DNA from: Hydractinia symbiolongicarpus
Taxonomy: Eukaryota > Cnidaria > Hydrozoa > Anthoathecata > Hydractiniidae
Assembly (NCBI RefSeq): GCF_029227915.1
Contig: NC_079887.1
Location: 558,001-622,000, forward strand
Direction of reading: 5' to 3'
Length of the DNA: 64,000 bases
Shown: positions 34,411 to 47,780 of the stretch, in pieces
How positions within the stretch are numbered: the first letter of the stretch is position 1
Layout of the letters: every line of letters starts with the position of its first letter
Notes under the pieces: generated by a model
Told to the model about the DNA's origin: nothing
The model's input: the letters and a program-made list of their open reading frames with translations, nothing else
The model's database searches: none
Program-made: the position numbers and the translations under genes

Positions 34411-36027
34411 TTTTTCTTTTTATACTTTTGACTATACGGGCCAAGCCGGGAATAACGGGAAATCGCGGGTTTTCGTTTGCCGGCGATTAAACTTCTTTTA
34501 TTCAGCGTCTCATCAAAAATGAAAACATTTTTAAAACCTACAAGTCTTATGCGTTTTAGTGGTAAAAAAATAATTTAAAAAATCGTTCTGGAAATGAGTT
34601 TACTCACAGGGTACTTTCTTTGTATACATTCGACTATACGGGCCAAGCCCGGGATTTACGGGAAATCGCGGGTTTTCGTTTTCCGGCGATTAAACCTCTT
34701 TCATTAAGCGTCTCATCAAAAATGAAAACATTTTTGACAACTACAAGTCTCATGCGTTTTAGTGGTGAAAAAATAATTTAAAAAATCGTTTGGGAAATGA
34801 GTTTACTCCCTGGGTACTTTCTTTGTATACATTCGACTATACGGGCCAAGCCCCAGATTTACCGGAAAACGCGGGATTTCGTTTGCCGGCGATTAAACCT
34901 CTTTCATTAAGCGTCTCATCAAAAATGAAAACATTTTTGACAACTACAAGTCTCATGCGTTTTAGTGGTGAAAAAATAATTTAAAAAATCGTTCGGGAAA
35001 TGAGTTTACTCCCTGGGAACTTTCTTTGTATACTTTTGACTATACGGGCCAAGCCGGGATTTACGGGAAATCGCGGGTTTTCGTTTGCCGGCGATTAAAC
35101 TTCTTTTATTCAGCGTCTCATCAAAAATGAAAACATTTTTAAAAACTACAAGTCTCATGCGTTTTAATGGTGAAAAAATAATTTAAAAATCCTTCGGGAA
35201 ATGAGTTTACTCCCTGGGTTTTTTCTTTTTATACTTTTGACTATACGGGCCAAGCCGGGAATAACGGGAAATCGCGGGTTTTCGTTTGCCGGCGATTAAA
35301 CTTCTTTTATTCAGCGTCTCATCAAAAATGAAAACATTTTTAAAACCTACAAGTCTTATGCGTTTTAGTGGTAAAAAAATAATTTAAAAAATCGTTCTGG
35401 AAATGAGTTTACTCACAGGGTACTTTCTTTGTATACATTCGACTATACGGGCCAAGCCCGGGATTTACGGGAAATCGCGGGTTTTCGTTTTCCGGCGATT
35501 AAACCTCTTTCATTAAGCGTCTCATCAAAAATGAAAACATTTTTGACAACTACAAGTCTCATGCGTTTTAGTGGTGAAAAAATAATTTAAAAAATCGTTT
35601 GGGAAATGAGTTTACTCCCTGGGTACTTTCTTTGTATACATTCGACTATACGGGCCAAGCCCCAGATTTACCGGAAAACGCGGGATTTCGTTTGCCGGCG
35701 ATTAAACCTCTTTCATTAAGCGTCTCATCAAAAATGAAAACATTTTTGACAACTACAAGTCTCATGCGTTTTAGTGGTGAAAAAATAATTTAAAAAATCG
35801 TTCGGGAAATGAGTTTACTCCCTGGGAACTTTCTTTGTATACTTTTGACTATACGGGCCAAGCCGGGATTTACGGGAAATCGCGGGTTTTCGTTTGCCGG
35901 CGATTAAACTTCTTTTATTCAGCGTCTCATCAAAAATGAAAACATTTTTAAAAACTACAAGTCTCATGCGTTTTAATGGTGAAAAAATAATTTAAAAATC
36001 CTTCGGGAAATGAGTTTACTCCCTGGG
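34411..36027 (+). repeat. Four-monomer tandem duplication, period 809 bp
   Basis: 34,411-35,218 and 35,220-36,027 are nearly identical. Shared private features are the corrupted CTGGGTTTTTTCTTTTTATAC, CGGGAATAACGGG, GCCCCAGATTTACCGGAAAAC, CTGGGAACTTTCTTTG and GCGTTTTAATGGTG. The monomer at the joint (35,190-35,240) is a hybrid: its left part (TCCTTCGGGAAATGAG, ACTCCCTGGG) matches the unit at 36,000 and its right part (TTTTTTCTTTTTATAC) the unit at 34,411, so the exchange point lies at about 35,218. Confidence 0.85.
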
Positions 36028-36789
36028 TACTTCCTTTGTATACTTTTGACTATACCGGCCAAGCCGGGATTTACGGGAAATCGCGGGTTTTCGTTTGCCG
36101 GCGATTAAACTTCTTCTATTCAGCGTCTCATCAAAAATGAAAACATTTTTGAAAACTACAAGTCTCATGCGTTTTAGTGGTGAAAAAAAAATTTAATAAA
36201 TCGTTCGGGAAATGAGTTTACTCCCTGGGTACTTTCTTTGTATACATTCGACTATATGTGCCAAGCCCGGGATTTACGGGAAATCGCGGGTTTTCATTTT
36301 CCGGCGATTAAACTTCTTTTATTCAGCGTCTCATCAAAAATGAAAACATTTTTGAAAACTACAAGTCTCATGCGTTTTAGTGGTGAAAAAATAATATAAA
36401 AAATCGTTCGGGAAATGAGTTTACTCCCTGGGTACTTTCTTTGTATACTTTTGACTATACGGGCCAAGCCGGGATTTACGGGAAATCGCGGCTTTTCGTT
36501 TTCCGGCGATTAAACTTCTTTTATTCAGCGTCTCATCAAAAATGAAAACATTTTTGAAAACTACAAGTCTCATGCGTTTTAGTGGTGAAAAAATAATTTA
36601 AAAAATCGTTCGGGAAATGAGTTTACTCCCTGGGTACTTTCTTTGTATACTTTTGACTATACGGGCCAAGCCGGGATTTACGGGAAATCGCGGGTTTTCG
36701 TTTGCCGGCGATTAAACTTCTTTTATTCAGCGTCTCATCGAAAATGAAAACATTTTTGAAAACTACAAGTCTCATGCGTTTTAGTGGTG
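36028..36789 (+). repeat. About four ordinary monomers before H6 copy 2
   Basis: Units here follow the H5 order (ACTATACCGGCC at 36,050, TTCTTCTATTCAG, ATATGTGCCAAGCC, GTTTTCCGGCG units) and then plain GCCAAGCCGGG units. One has GCGGCTTTTCG and one CATCGAAAATG. Nothing other than satellite is present. Confidence 0.7.
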
Positions 36790-38830
36790 AAAATATAATT
36801 TAAAAAATCGTTCGGGAAATGAGTTTACTCCCTGGGTACTTTCTTTGTATACTTTTGACTATACGGGCCAAGCCGGGATTTACGGGAAATCGCGGGTTTT
36901 CGTTTGCCGGCGATTAAACTTCTTTTATTTAGCGTCTCATCAAAAATGAAAAAATTTTTAAACCTACAAGTCTTATGCGTTTTAGTGGTGAAAAAATAAT
37001 TTAAAAAATCGTTCTGGAAATGAGTTTACTCACAGGGTACTTTCTTTGTTTACATTCGATTATACGGGCCAAGCCCCGGATTTACGGGAAAACGCCGGAT
37101 TTCGTTTGCCGGCGATTAAACCTCTTTCATTAAGCGTCTCATCAAAAATGAAAACATTTTTGACAACTACAAGTCTCATGCGTTTTAGTGGTGAAAAAAT
37201 AATTTAAAAAATCGTTCGGGAAATGAGTTTACTCCCTGGGTACTTTCTTTGTATACTTTTGACTATACGGGCCAAGCCGGGATTTACGGGAAATCGCGGG
37301 TTTTCGTTTGCCGGCGATTAAACTTCTTTTATTCAGCGTCTCATCAAAAATGAAAACATTTTTAAAAACTACAAGTCTCATGGGCTTTAGTGGTGAAAAA
37401 ATAATTTAAAAAATCGTTCTGGAAATAGGTTTACTCACAGGGTACTTTCTTTGTATACATTCGACTATACGTGCCAAGCCCGGGATTTACGGGAAATCGC
37501 GGGTTTTCGTTTGCCGGCGATTAAACTTCTTTTATTCAGCGTCTCATCAAAAATGAAAACATTTTTAAAAACTACAAGTCTCATGGGCTTTAGTGGTGAA
37601 AAAATAATTTAAAAAATCGTTCTGGAAATGAGTTTACTCCCTGGGTACTTTCTTTGTATACTTTTGACTATGGGGGCCAAGCCCGGAATTTACGGGAAAT
37701 CGCGGGTTTTCGTTTGCCGGCGATTAAACTTCTTTTATTCAGCGTCTAATCAAAAATGAAAACATTTTTAAAAACTACAAGTCTTATGCGTTTTAGTGGT
37801 GAAAAAATAATTTAAAAAATCGTTCTGGAAATGAGTTTACTCCCTGGGTACTTTCTTTGTATACTTTTGACTATACGGGCCGAGTCTGGGATTTAGGGAA
37901 ATCGCAGGTTTTCGTTTGCCGGCGATTAAACTGCTTTTATTCAGCGTCTCATCAAAAATGAAAACATTTTTGAAAACTACAAGTCTCATGCGTTTTAGTG
38001 GTGAAAAAATAATTTAAAAAATCGTTCGGGAAATGAGTTTACTTCCTGGGTTTTTTCTTTGTATACTTTTGACTATACGGGCAAAGCCGGGAATAACGGG
38101 AAATCGCGGGTTTTCGTTTGCCGGCGATTAAACTTCTTTTATTCAGCGTCTCATCAAAAATGAAAACATTTTTAAAACCTATAAGTCTTATGCGTTTTAG
38201 TGGTAAAAAAATAATTTAAAAAATCGTTCTGGAAATGAGTTTACTCACAGGGTACTTTCTTTGTATACATTCGACTATACGGGCCAAGCCCGGGATTTAC
38301 GGGAAATCGCGGGTTTTCGTTTTCCGGCGATTAAACCTCTTTCATTAAGCGTCTCATCAAAAATGAAAACATTTTTGACAACTACAAGTCTCATGCGTTT
38401 TAGTGGTGAAAAAATAATTTAAAAAATCGTTTGGGAAATGAGTTTACTCCCTGGGTACTTTCTTTGTATACATTCGACTATACGGGCCAAGCCCCGGATT
38501 TACGGGAAAACGCCGGATTTCGTTTGCCGGCGATTAAACCTCTTTCATTAAGCGTCTCATCAAAAATGAAAACATTTTTGACAACTACAAGTCTCATGCG
38601 TTTTAGTGGTGAAAAAATAATTTAAAAAATCGTTCGGGAAATGAGTTTACTCCCTGGGAACTTTCTTTGTATACTTTTGACTATACGGGCCAAGCCGGGA
38701 TTTACGGGAAATCGCGGGTTTTCGTTTGCCGGCGATTAATCTTCTTTTATTCAGCGTCTCATCAAAAATGAAAACATTTTTAAAAACTACAAGTCTCATG
38801 CGTTTTAATGGTGAAAAAATAATTTAAAAA
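36790..38830 (+). repeat. Long higher-order unit H6, copy 2 (internally shortened)
   Basis: The order GAAAATATAATTTA, TTATTTAGCG, CTTTGTTTACATTCGATTA (37,047), ATGGGC with GGAAATAGGTTTACTCACAG, CTATGGGGGCC (37,669), GATTTAGGGAAATCGCAGG, CTGGGTTTTTTCTTTG (38,050) and TTTGGGAAATGAG (38,431) repeats copy 1. The TTTACATTCGATTA to TATGGGGGCC distance is about 620 bp here against about 820 bp in copy 1 and about 1,020 bp in copies 3 and 4: this sub-interval varies in steps of one monomer. Confidence 0.8.
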
Positions 38831-41800
38831 TCCTTCGGGAAATGAGTTTATTCCCTGGGTACTTCCTTTGTATACTTTTGACTATACCGGCCAAGCCGGG
38901 ATTTACGGGAAATCGCGGGTTTTCGTTTGCCGGCGATTAAACTTCTTCTATTCAGCGTCTCATCAAAAATGAAAACATTTTTGAAAACTACAAGTCTCAT
39001 GCGTTTTAGTGGTGAAAAAAAAATTTAAAAAATCGTTCGAGAAATGAGTTTACTCCCTGGGTACTTTCTTTGTATACATTCGACTATACGTGCCAAGCCC
39101 GGGATTTACGGGAAATCGCGGGTTTTCGTTTTCCGGCGATTAAACTTCTTTTATTCAGCGTCTCATCAAAAATGAAAACATTTTTGAAAACTACAAGTCT
39201 CATGCGTTTTAGTGGTGAAAAAATAATATAAAAAATCGTTCGGGAAATGAGTTTACTCCCTGGGTACTTTCTTTGTATACTTTTGACTATACGGGCCAAG
39301 CCGGGATTTACGGGAAATCGCGGGTTTTCGTTTGCCGGCGATTAAACTTCTTTTATTCAGCGTCTCATCAAAAATGAAAACATTTTTAAAACCTACAAGT
39401 CTTATGCGTTTTAGTGGTGAAAAAATAATTTAAAAAATCGTTCTGGAAATGAGTTTACTCACAGGGTACTTTCTTTGTATACATTCGACTATACGGGCCA
39501 AGCCCGGGATTTACGGGAAATCGCGGGTTTTCGTTTTCCGGCGATTAAACCTCTTTCATTAAGCGTCTCATCAAAAATGAAAACATTTTTGAAAACTACA
39601 ATTCATATGCGTTTTAGTGGTGAAAAAAAAATTTAAAAAATCGTTCGGGAAATGAGTTTACTCCCTGGGTACTTTCTTTGTATACATTCGACTATACGGG
39701 CCAAGCCCCGGATTTACGGGAAAACGCCGGATTTCGTTTGCCGGCGTTTAAACTTCTTTCATTAAGCGTCTCATCAAAAATGAAAACATTTTTGACAACT
39801 ACAAGTCTCATGCGTTTTAGTGGTGAAAAAATAATTTAAAAAATCGTTCGGGAAATGAGTTTACTCCCTGGGTACTTTCTTTGTATACTTTTGACTATAC
39901 GGGCCAAGCCGGGATTTACGGGAAATCGCGGGTTTTCGTTTGCCGGCGATTAAACCTCTTTCATTAAGCGTCTCATCAAAAATGAAAACATTTTTGACAA
40001 CTACAAGTCTCATGCGTTTTAGTGGTGAAAAAATAATTTAAAAAATCGTTCGGGAAATGAGTTTACTCCCTGGGTACTTTCTTTGTATACTTTTGACTAT
40101 ACGGGCCAAGCCGGGATTTACGGGAAATCGCGGGTTTTCGTTTGCCGGCGATTAAATTCTTTTATTTAGCGTCTCATCAAAAATGAAAACAATTTTAAAA
40201 ACTACAAGTCTCATGGGCCTTAGTGGTGAAAAAATAATTTACAAAATCGTTCTGGAAATGGGTTTACTCACAGGGTACTTTCTTTGTATACATTCGACTA
40301 TACGTGCCAAGCCCGGGATTTACGGGAAATCGCGGGTTTTCGTTTGCCGGCGATTAAACTTCTTTTATTCAGCGTCTCATCAAAAATGAAAACATTTTTG
40401 AAAACTACAAGTCTCATGCGTTTTAGTGGTGAAAATATAATTTAAAAAATCGTTCGGGAAATGAGTTTACTCCCTTGGTACTTTCTTTGTATACTTTTGA
40501 CTATACGGGCCAAGCCGGGATTTACGGGAAATCGCGGGTTTTCGTTTGCCGGCGATTAAACTTCTTTTATTTAGCGTCTCATCAAAAATGAAAACATTTT
40601 TAAAACCTACAAGTCTTATGCGTTTTAGTGGTGAAAAAATAATTTAAAAAATCGTTCTGGAAATGAGTTTACTCACAGGGTACTTTCTTTGTTTACATTC
40701 GATTATACGGGCCAAGCCCCGGATTTACGTGAAACGCCGGATTTCGTTTGCCGGCGATTAAACCTCTTTCATTAAGCGTCTCATCAAAAATGAAAACATT
40801 TTTGACAACTACAAGTCTCATGCGTTTTAGTGGTGAAAAAATAATTTAAAAAATCGTTCGGGAAATGAGTTTACTCCCTGGGTACTTTCTTTGTATACTT
40901 TTGACTATACGGGCCAAGCCGGGATTTACGGGAAATCGCGGGTTTTCGTTTGCCGGCGATTAAACTTCTTTTATTCAGCGTCTCATCAAAAATGAAAACA
41001 TTTTTAAAAACTACAAGTCTCATGGGCTTTAGTGGTGAAAAAATAATTTAAAAAATTGTTCTGGAAATGGGTTTACTCACAGGGTACTTTCTTTGTATAC
41101 ATTAGACTATACGTGCCAAGCCCGGGATTTACGGGAAATCGCGGGTTTTCGTTTGCCGGCGATTAAACTTCTTTTATTCAGCGTCTCATCAAAAATGAAA
41201 ACATTTTTAAAAACTACAAGTCTCATGCGTTTTAGTGGTGAAAATATAATTTAAAAAATCGTTCGGGAAATGAGTTTACTCCCTGGGTACTTTCTTTGTA
41301 TACTTTTGACTATACGGGCCAAGCCGGGATTTACGGGAAATCGCGGGTTTTCGTTTGCCGGCGATTAAACTTCTTTTATTCAGCGTCTCATCAAAAATGA
41401 AAACATTTTTAAAACCTACAAGTCTTATGCGTTTTAGTGGTGAAAAAATAATTTAAAAAATCGTTCTGGAAATGAGTTTACTCACAGGGTACTTTCTTTG
41501 TATACATTCGACTATACGGGCCAAGCCCGGGATTTACGGGAAATCGCGGGTTTTCGTTTTCCGGCGATTAAACATCTTTCATTAAGCGTCTCATCAAAAA
41601 TGAAAACATTTTTGAAAACTACAAGTCTCATGCGTTTTAGTGGTGAAAAAAAAATTTAAAAAATCGTTCGGGAAATGAGTTTACTCCCTGGGTACTTTCT
41701 TTGTATACTTTTGACTATGGGGGCCAAGCCCGGAATTTACGGGAAATCGCGGGTTTTCGTTTGCCGGCGATTAAACTTCTTTTATTCAGCGTCTAATCAA

Positions 41801-42100
41801 AAATGAAAACATTTTTAAAAACTACAAGTCTTATGCGTTTTAGTGGTGAAAAAATAATTTAAAAAATCGTTCTGGAAATGAGTTTACTCCCTGGGTACTT
41901 TCTTTGTATACTTTTGACTATACGGGCCGAGTCCGGGATTTAGGGAAATCGCAGGTTTTCGTTTGCCGGCGATTAAACTGCTTTTATTCAGCGTCTCATC
42001 AAAAATGAAAACATTTTTGAAAACTACAAGTCTCATGCGTTTTAGTGGTGAAAAAATAATTTAAAAAATCGTTCGGGAAATGAGTTTACTTCCTGGGTTT
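38831..42100 (+). repeat. Long higher-order unit H6, copy 3
   Basis: It starts with the ACTATACCGGCC unit (38,883) and repeats the order of 31,440-34,410: GTTTTCCGG, TCATATGCG (39,603), GATTAAATTCTTTTATTTAGC (40,150), ATGGGCCTTAGTGG, AATTTACAAAATCG, CTTTGTTTACATTCGATTA (40,688), ACATTAGACTATACGTGCC and CTATGGGGGCC (41,716). One extra unit lies between the last two compared with copy 1. Confidence 0.8.
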
Positions 42101-43665
42101 TTTCTTTGTATACTTTTGACTATACGGGCCAAGCCGGGAATAACGGGAAATCGCGGGTTTTCGTTTGCCGGCGATAAAACTTCTTTTATTCAGCGTCTCA
42201 TCAAAAATGAAAACATTTTTAAAACCTACAAGTCTTATGCGTTTTAGTGGTAAAAAAATAATTTAAAAAATCGTTCTGGAAATGAGTTTACTCACAGGGT
42301 ACATTCTTTGTATACATTCGACTACACGGGCCAAGCCCGGGATTTACGGGAAATCGCGGGTTTTCGTTTTCCGGCGATTAAACCTCTTTCATTAAGCGTC
42401 TCATCAAAAATGAAAACATTTTTGACAACTACAAGTCTCATGTGTTTTAGTGGTGAAAAAATAATTTAAAAAATCGTTTGGGAAATGAGTTTACTCCCTG
42501 GGTACTTTCTTTGTATACATTCGACTATACGGGCCAAGCCCCGGATTTACGGGAAAACGCCGGATTTCGTTTGCCGGCGATTAAACCTCTTTCATTAAGC
42601 GTCTCATCAAAAATGAAAACATTTTTGACAACTACAAGTCTCATGCGTTTTAGTGGTGAAAAAATAATTTAAAAAATCGTTCGGGAAATGAGTTTACTCC
42701 CTGGGTACTTTCTTTGTATACTTTTGACTATACGGGCCAAGCCGGGATTTACGGGAAATCGCGGGTTTTCGTTTGCCGGCGATTAAACTTCTTTTATTCA
42801 GCGTCTCATCAAAAATGAAAACATTTTTAAAAACTACAAGTCTCATGCGTTTTAGTGGTGAAAAAATAATTTAAAAATCCTTCGGGAAATGAGTTTACTC
42901 CCTGGGTACTTCCTTTGTATACTTTTGACTATACCGGCCAAGCCGGGATTTACGGGAAATCGCGGGTTTTCGTTTGCCGGCGATTAAACTTCTTTTATTC
43001 AGCGTCTCATCAAAAATGAAAACATTTTTGAAAACTACAAGTCTCATGCGTTTTAGTGGTGAAAAAAAAAAATTAAAAAATCGTTCGGGAAATGAGTTTA
43101 CTCCCTGGGTACTTTCTTTGTATACTTTTGACTATACGGGCCAAGCCGGGATTTACGGGAAATCGCCGGTTTTCGTTTTCCGGCGATTAAACCTCTTTCA
43201 TTAAGCGTCTCATCAAAAATGAAAACATTTTTGAAAATTACAAGTCTCATGCGTTTTAGTGGTGAAAAAAAAAATTAAAAAATCGTTCGGGAAATGAGTT
43301 TACTCCCTGGGTACTTTCTTTGTATACATTCGACTATACGGGCCAAGCCCCGGATTTACGGGAAAACGCCGGATTTCGTTTGCCGGCGATTAAACCTCTT
43401 TCATTAAGCGTCTCATCAAAAATGAAAACATTTTTGACAACTACAAGTCTCATGCGTTTTAGTGGTCAAAAAATAATTTAAAAAATCGTTCGGGAAATGA
43501 GTTTACTCCCTGGGTACTTTCTTTGTATACTTTTGACTATACGGGCCAAGCCCGGATTTACGGGAAATCGCGGGTTTTCGTTTGCCGGCGATTAAACTTC
43601 TTCTATTCAGCGTCTCATCAAAAATGAAAACATTTTTGAAAACTACAAGTCTCATGCGTTTTAGT
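42101..43665 (+). repeat. H5-type block, third copy (first part), within H6
   Basis: After the GGGTTTTTTCTTTG and TTTGGGAAATGAG units, from about 42,490 the sequence repeats 30,350 onward at an offset of 12,140 bp (60 monomers). It includes ACTATACCGGCC (42,930), the GAAAAAAAAAATTAAAAAATCG unit, TTAGTGGTCAAAAAA and TTCTTCTATTCAG. The GAGTTCACTCC and GTCTGATC changes of the earlier copies are absent, so this copy either predates those mutations or was corrected. Confidence 0.75.
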
Positions 43666-45300
43666 GGTGAAAAAAAAATTTAAAAAATCGTTCGGGAAAT
43701 GAGTTTACTCCCTGGGTACTTTCTTTGTATACATTCGACTATACGTGCCAAGCCCGGGATTTACGGGAAATCGCGGGTTTTCGTTTTCCGGCGATTAAAC
43801 TTCTTTTATTCAGCGTCTCATCAAAAATGAAAACATTTTTGAAAACTACAAGTCTCATGCGTTTTAGTGGTGAAAAAATAATATAAAAAATCGTTCGGGA
43901 AATGAGTTTACTCCCTGGGTACTTTCTTTGTATACTTTTGACTATACGGGCCAAGCCGGGATTTACGGGAAATCGCGGGTTTTCGTTTGCCGGGGATTAA
44001 ACTTCTTTTATTCAGCGTCTCATCAAAAATGAAAACATTTTTAAAACCTACAAGTCTTATGCGTTTTAGTGGTGAAAAAATAATTTAAAAAATCGTTCTG
44101 GAAATGAGTTTACTCACAGGGTACTTTCTTTGTATACATTCGACTATACGGGCCAAGCCCGGGATTTACGGGAAATCGCGGGTTTTCGTTTTCCGGCGAT
44201 TAAACCTCTTTCATTAAGCGTCTCATCAAAAATGAAAACATTTTTGAAAACTACAAGTCTTATGCGTTTTAGTGGTAAAAAAATAATTTAAAAAATCGTT
44301 CTGGAAATGAGTTTACTCACAGGGCACTTTCTTTGTATACATTCGACTATACGGGCCAAGCCCGGGATTTACGGGAAATCGCGGGTTTTCGTTTTCCGGC
44401 GATTAAACCTCTTTCATTAAGCGTCTCATCAAAAATGAAAACATTTTTGAAAACTACAAGTCATATGCGTTTTAGTGGTGAAAAAAAAATTTAAAAAATC
44501 GTTCGGGAAATGAGTTTACTCCCTGGGTACTTTCTTTGTATACATTCGACTATACGTGCCAAGCCCGGGATTCACGGGAAATCGCGGGTTTTCGTTTTCC
44601 GGCGATTAAACTTCTTTTATTCAGCGTCTCATCAAAAATGAAAACATTTTTGAAAACTACAAGTCTCATGCGTTTTAGTGGTGAAAAAATAATATAAAAA
44701 ATCGTTCGGGAAATGAGTTTACTCCCTGGGTACTTTCTTTGTATACTTTTGACTATACGGGCCAAGCCGGGATTTACGGGAAATCGCGGGTTTTCGTTTG
44801 CCGGCGATTAAACTTCTTTTATTCAGCGTCTCATCAAAAATGAAAACATTTTTAAAACCTACAAGTCTTATGCGTTTTAGTGGTGAAAAAATAATTTAAA
44901 AAATCGTTCTGGAAATGAGTTTACTCACAGGGTACTTTCTTTGTATACATTCGACTATACGGGCCAAGCCCGGGATTTACGGGAAATCGCGGGTTTTCGT
45001 TTTCCGGCGATTAAACCTCTTTCATTAAGCGTCTCATCAAAAATGAAAACATTTTTGAAAACTACAAGTCTTATGCGTTTTAGTGGTGAAAAAATAATTT
45101 AAAAAATCGTTCTGGAAATGAGTTTACTCACAGGGCACTTTCTTTGTATACATTCGACTATACGGGCCAAGCCCGGGATTTACGGGAAATCGCGGGTTTT
45201 CGTTTTCCGGCGATTAAACCTCTTTCATTAAGCGTCTCATCAAAAATGAAAACATTTTTGAAAACTACAAGTCATATGCGTTTTAGTGGTGAAAAAAAAA
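43666..45300 (+). repeat. Four-monomer tandem duplication, period 811 bp
   Basis: About 43,680-44,490 and 44,491-45,301 repeat the same four units. Each copy contains the rare TCACAGGGCACTTTC (44,323 and 45,134) and TCATATGCG (44,461 and 45,272), 811 bp apart, and an ACGTGCCAAGCC unit with GTTTTCCGG. Small differences such as GGATTCACGGG near 44,570 and CCGGGGATTAAAC near 43,993 separate the copies. Confidence 0.8.
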
Positions 45301-47780
45301 TTTAAAAAATCGTTCGGGAAATGAGTTTACTCCCTGGGTACTTTCTTTGTATACATTCGACTATACGGGCCAAGCCGGGATTTACGGGAAATCGCGGGTT
45401 TTCGTTTTCCGGCGATTAAATTCTTTTATTTAGCGTCTCATCAAAAATGAAAACATTTTTAAAAACTACAAGTCTCATGGGCTTTAGTGGTGAAAAAATA
45501 ATTTACAAAATCGTTCTGGAAATGGGTTTACTCACAGGGTACTTTCTTTGTATACATTCGACTATACGTGCCAAGCCCGGGATTTACGGGAAATCGCGGG
45601 TTTTCGTTTGCCGGCGATTAAACTTCTTTTATTCAGCGTCTCATCAAAAATGAAAACATTTTTGAAAACTACAAGTCTCATGCGTTTTAGTGGTGAAAAT
45701 ATAATTTAAAAAATCGTTCGGGAAATGAGTTTACTCCCTGGGTACTTTCTTTGTATACTTTTGACTATACGGGCCAAGCCGGGATTTACGGGAAATCGCG
45801 GGTTTTCGTTTGCCGGCGATTAAACTTCTTTTATTTAGCGTCTCATCAAAAATGAAAACATTTTTAAAACCTACAAGTCTTATGCGTTTTAGTGGTGAAA
45901 AAATAATTTAAAAAATCGTTCTGGAAATGAGTTTACTCACAGGGTACTTTCTTTGTTTACATTCGATTATACGGGCCAAGCCCCGGATTTACGGGAAAAC
46001 GCCGGATTTCGTTTGCCGGCGATTAAACCTCTTTCATTAAGCGTCTCATCAAAAATGAAAACATTTTTGACAACTACAAGTCTCATGCGTTTTAGTGGTG
46101 AAAAAATAATTTAAAAAATCGTTCGGGAAATGAGTTTACTCCCTGGGTACTTTCTTTGTATACTTTTGACTATACGGGCCAAGCCGGGATTTACAGGAAA
46201 TCGCGGGTTTTCGTTTGCCGGCGATTAAACTTCTTTTATTCAGCGTCTCATCAAAAATGAAAACATTTTTAAAAACTACAAGTCTCATGGGCTTTAGTGG
46301 TGAAAAAATAATTTAAAAAATCGTTCTGGAAATGGGTTTACTCACAGGGTACTTTCTTTGTATACATTCGACTATACGTGCCAAGCCCGGGATTTACGGG
46401 AAATCGCGGGTTTTCGTTTGCCGGCGATTAAACTTCTTTTATTCAGCGTCTCATCAAAAATGAAAACATTTTTAAAAACTACAAGTCTCATGCGTTTTAG
46501 TGGTGAAAATATAATTTAAAAAATCGTTCGGGAAATGAGTTTACTCCCTGGGTACTTTCTTTGTATACTTTTGACTATACGGGCCAAGCCGGGATTTACG
46601 GGAAATCGCGGGTTTTCGTTTGCCGGCGATTAAACTTCTTTTATTCAGCGTCTCATCAAAAATGAAAACATTTCTAAAACCTACAAGTCTTATGCGTTTT
46701 AGTGGTGAAAAAATAATTTAAAAAATCGTTCTGGAAATGAGTTTACTCACAGGGTACTTTCTTTGTATACATTCGACTATACGGGCCAAGCCCGGGATTT
46801 ACGGGAAATCGCGGGTTTTCGTTTTCCGGCGATTAAACATCTTTCATTAAGCGTCTCATCAAAAATGAAAACATTTTTGAAAACTACAAGTCTCATGCGT
46901 TTTAGTGGTGAAAAAAAAATTTAAAAAATCGTTCGGGAAATGAGTTTACTCCCTGGGTACTTTCTTTGTATACTTTTGACTATGGGGGCCAAGCCCGGAA
47001 TTTACGGGAAATCGCGGGTTTTCGTTTGCCGGCGATTAAACTTCTTTTATTCAGCGTCTAATCAAAAATAAAAACATTTTTAAAAACTACAAGTCTTATG
47101 CGTTTTAGTGGTGAAAAAATAATTTAAAAAATCGTTCTGGAAATGAGTTTACTCCCTGGGTACTTTCTTTGTATACTTTTGACTATACGGGCCGAGTCCG
47201 GGATTTAGGGAAATCGCAGGTTTTCGTTTGCCGGCGATTAAACTGCTTTTATTCAGCGTCTCATCAAAAATGAAAACATTTTTGAAAACTACAAGTCTCA
47301 TGCGTTTTAGTGGTGAAAAAATAATTTAAAAAATCGTTCGGGAAATGAGTTTACTTCCTGGGTTTTTTCTTTGTATACTTTTGACTATACGGGCCAAGCC
47401 GGGATTTACGGGAAATCGCGGGTTTTCGTTTGCCGGCGATTAAACTTCTTTTATTCAGCGTCTCATCAAAAATGAAAACATTTTTAAAACCTACAAGTCT
47501 TATGCGTTTTAGTGGTAAAAAAATAATTTAAAAAATCGTTCTGGAAATGAGTTTACTCACAGGGTACTTTCTTTGTATACATTCGACTATACGGGCCAAG
47601 CCCGGGATTTACGGGAAATCGCGGGTTTTCGTTTTCCGGCGATTAAACCTCTTTCATTAAGCGTCTTATCAAAAATGAAAACATTTTTGACAACTACAAG
47701 TCTCATGCGTTTTAGTGGTGAAGAAATAATTTAAAAAATCGTTTGGGAAATGAGTTTACTCCCTGGGTACTTTCTTTGTA
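45301..47780 (+). repeat. Long higher-order unit H6, copy 4
   Basis: From about 45,404 the sequence repeats 40,140-42,510 at a constant offset of 5,264 bp (26 monomers) with very few differences. It includes GATTAAATTCTTTTATTTAGC, AATTTACAAAATCG, CTTTGTTTACATTCGATTA, CTATGGGGGCC and CTGGGTTTTTTCTTTG. The match ends near 47,780, where this copy continues with a GGGCCGAGTCCGGG unit instead of the GCCCCGG unit. The constant offset over 2.4 kb suggests this is among the more recent duplications in H6. Confidence 0.85.
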
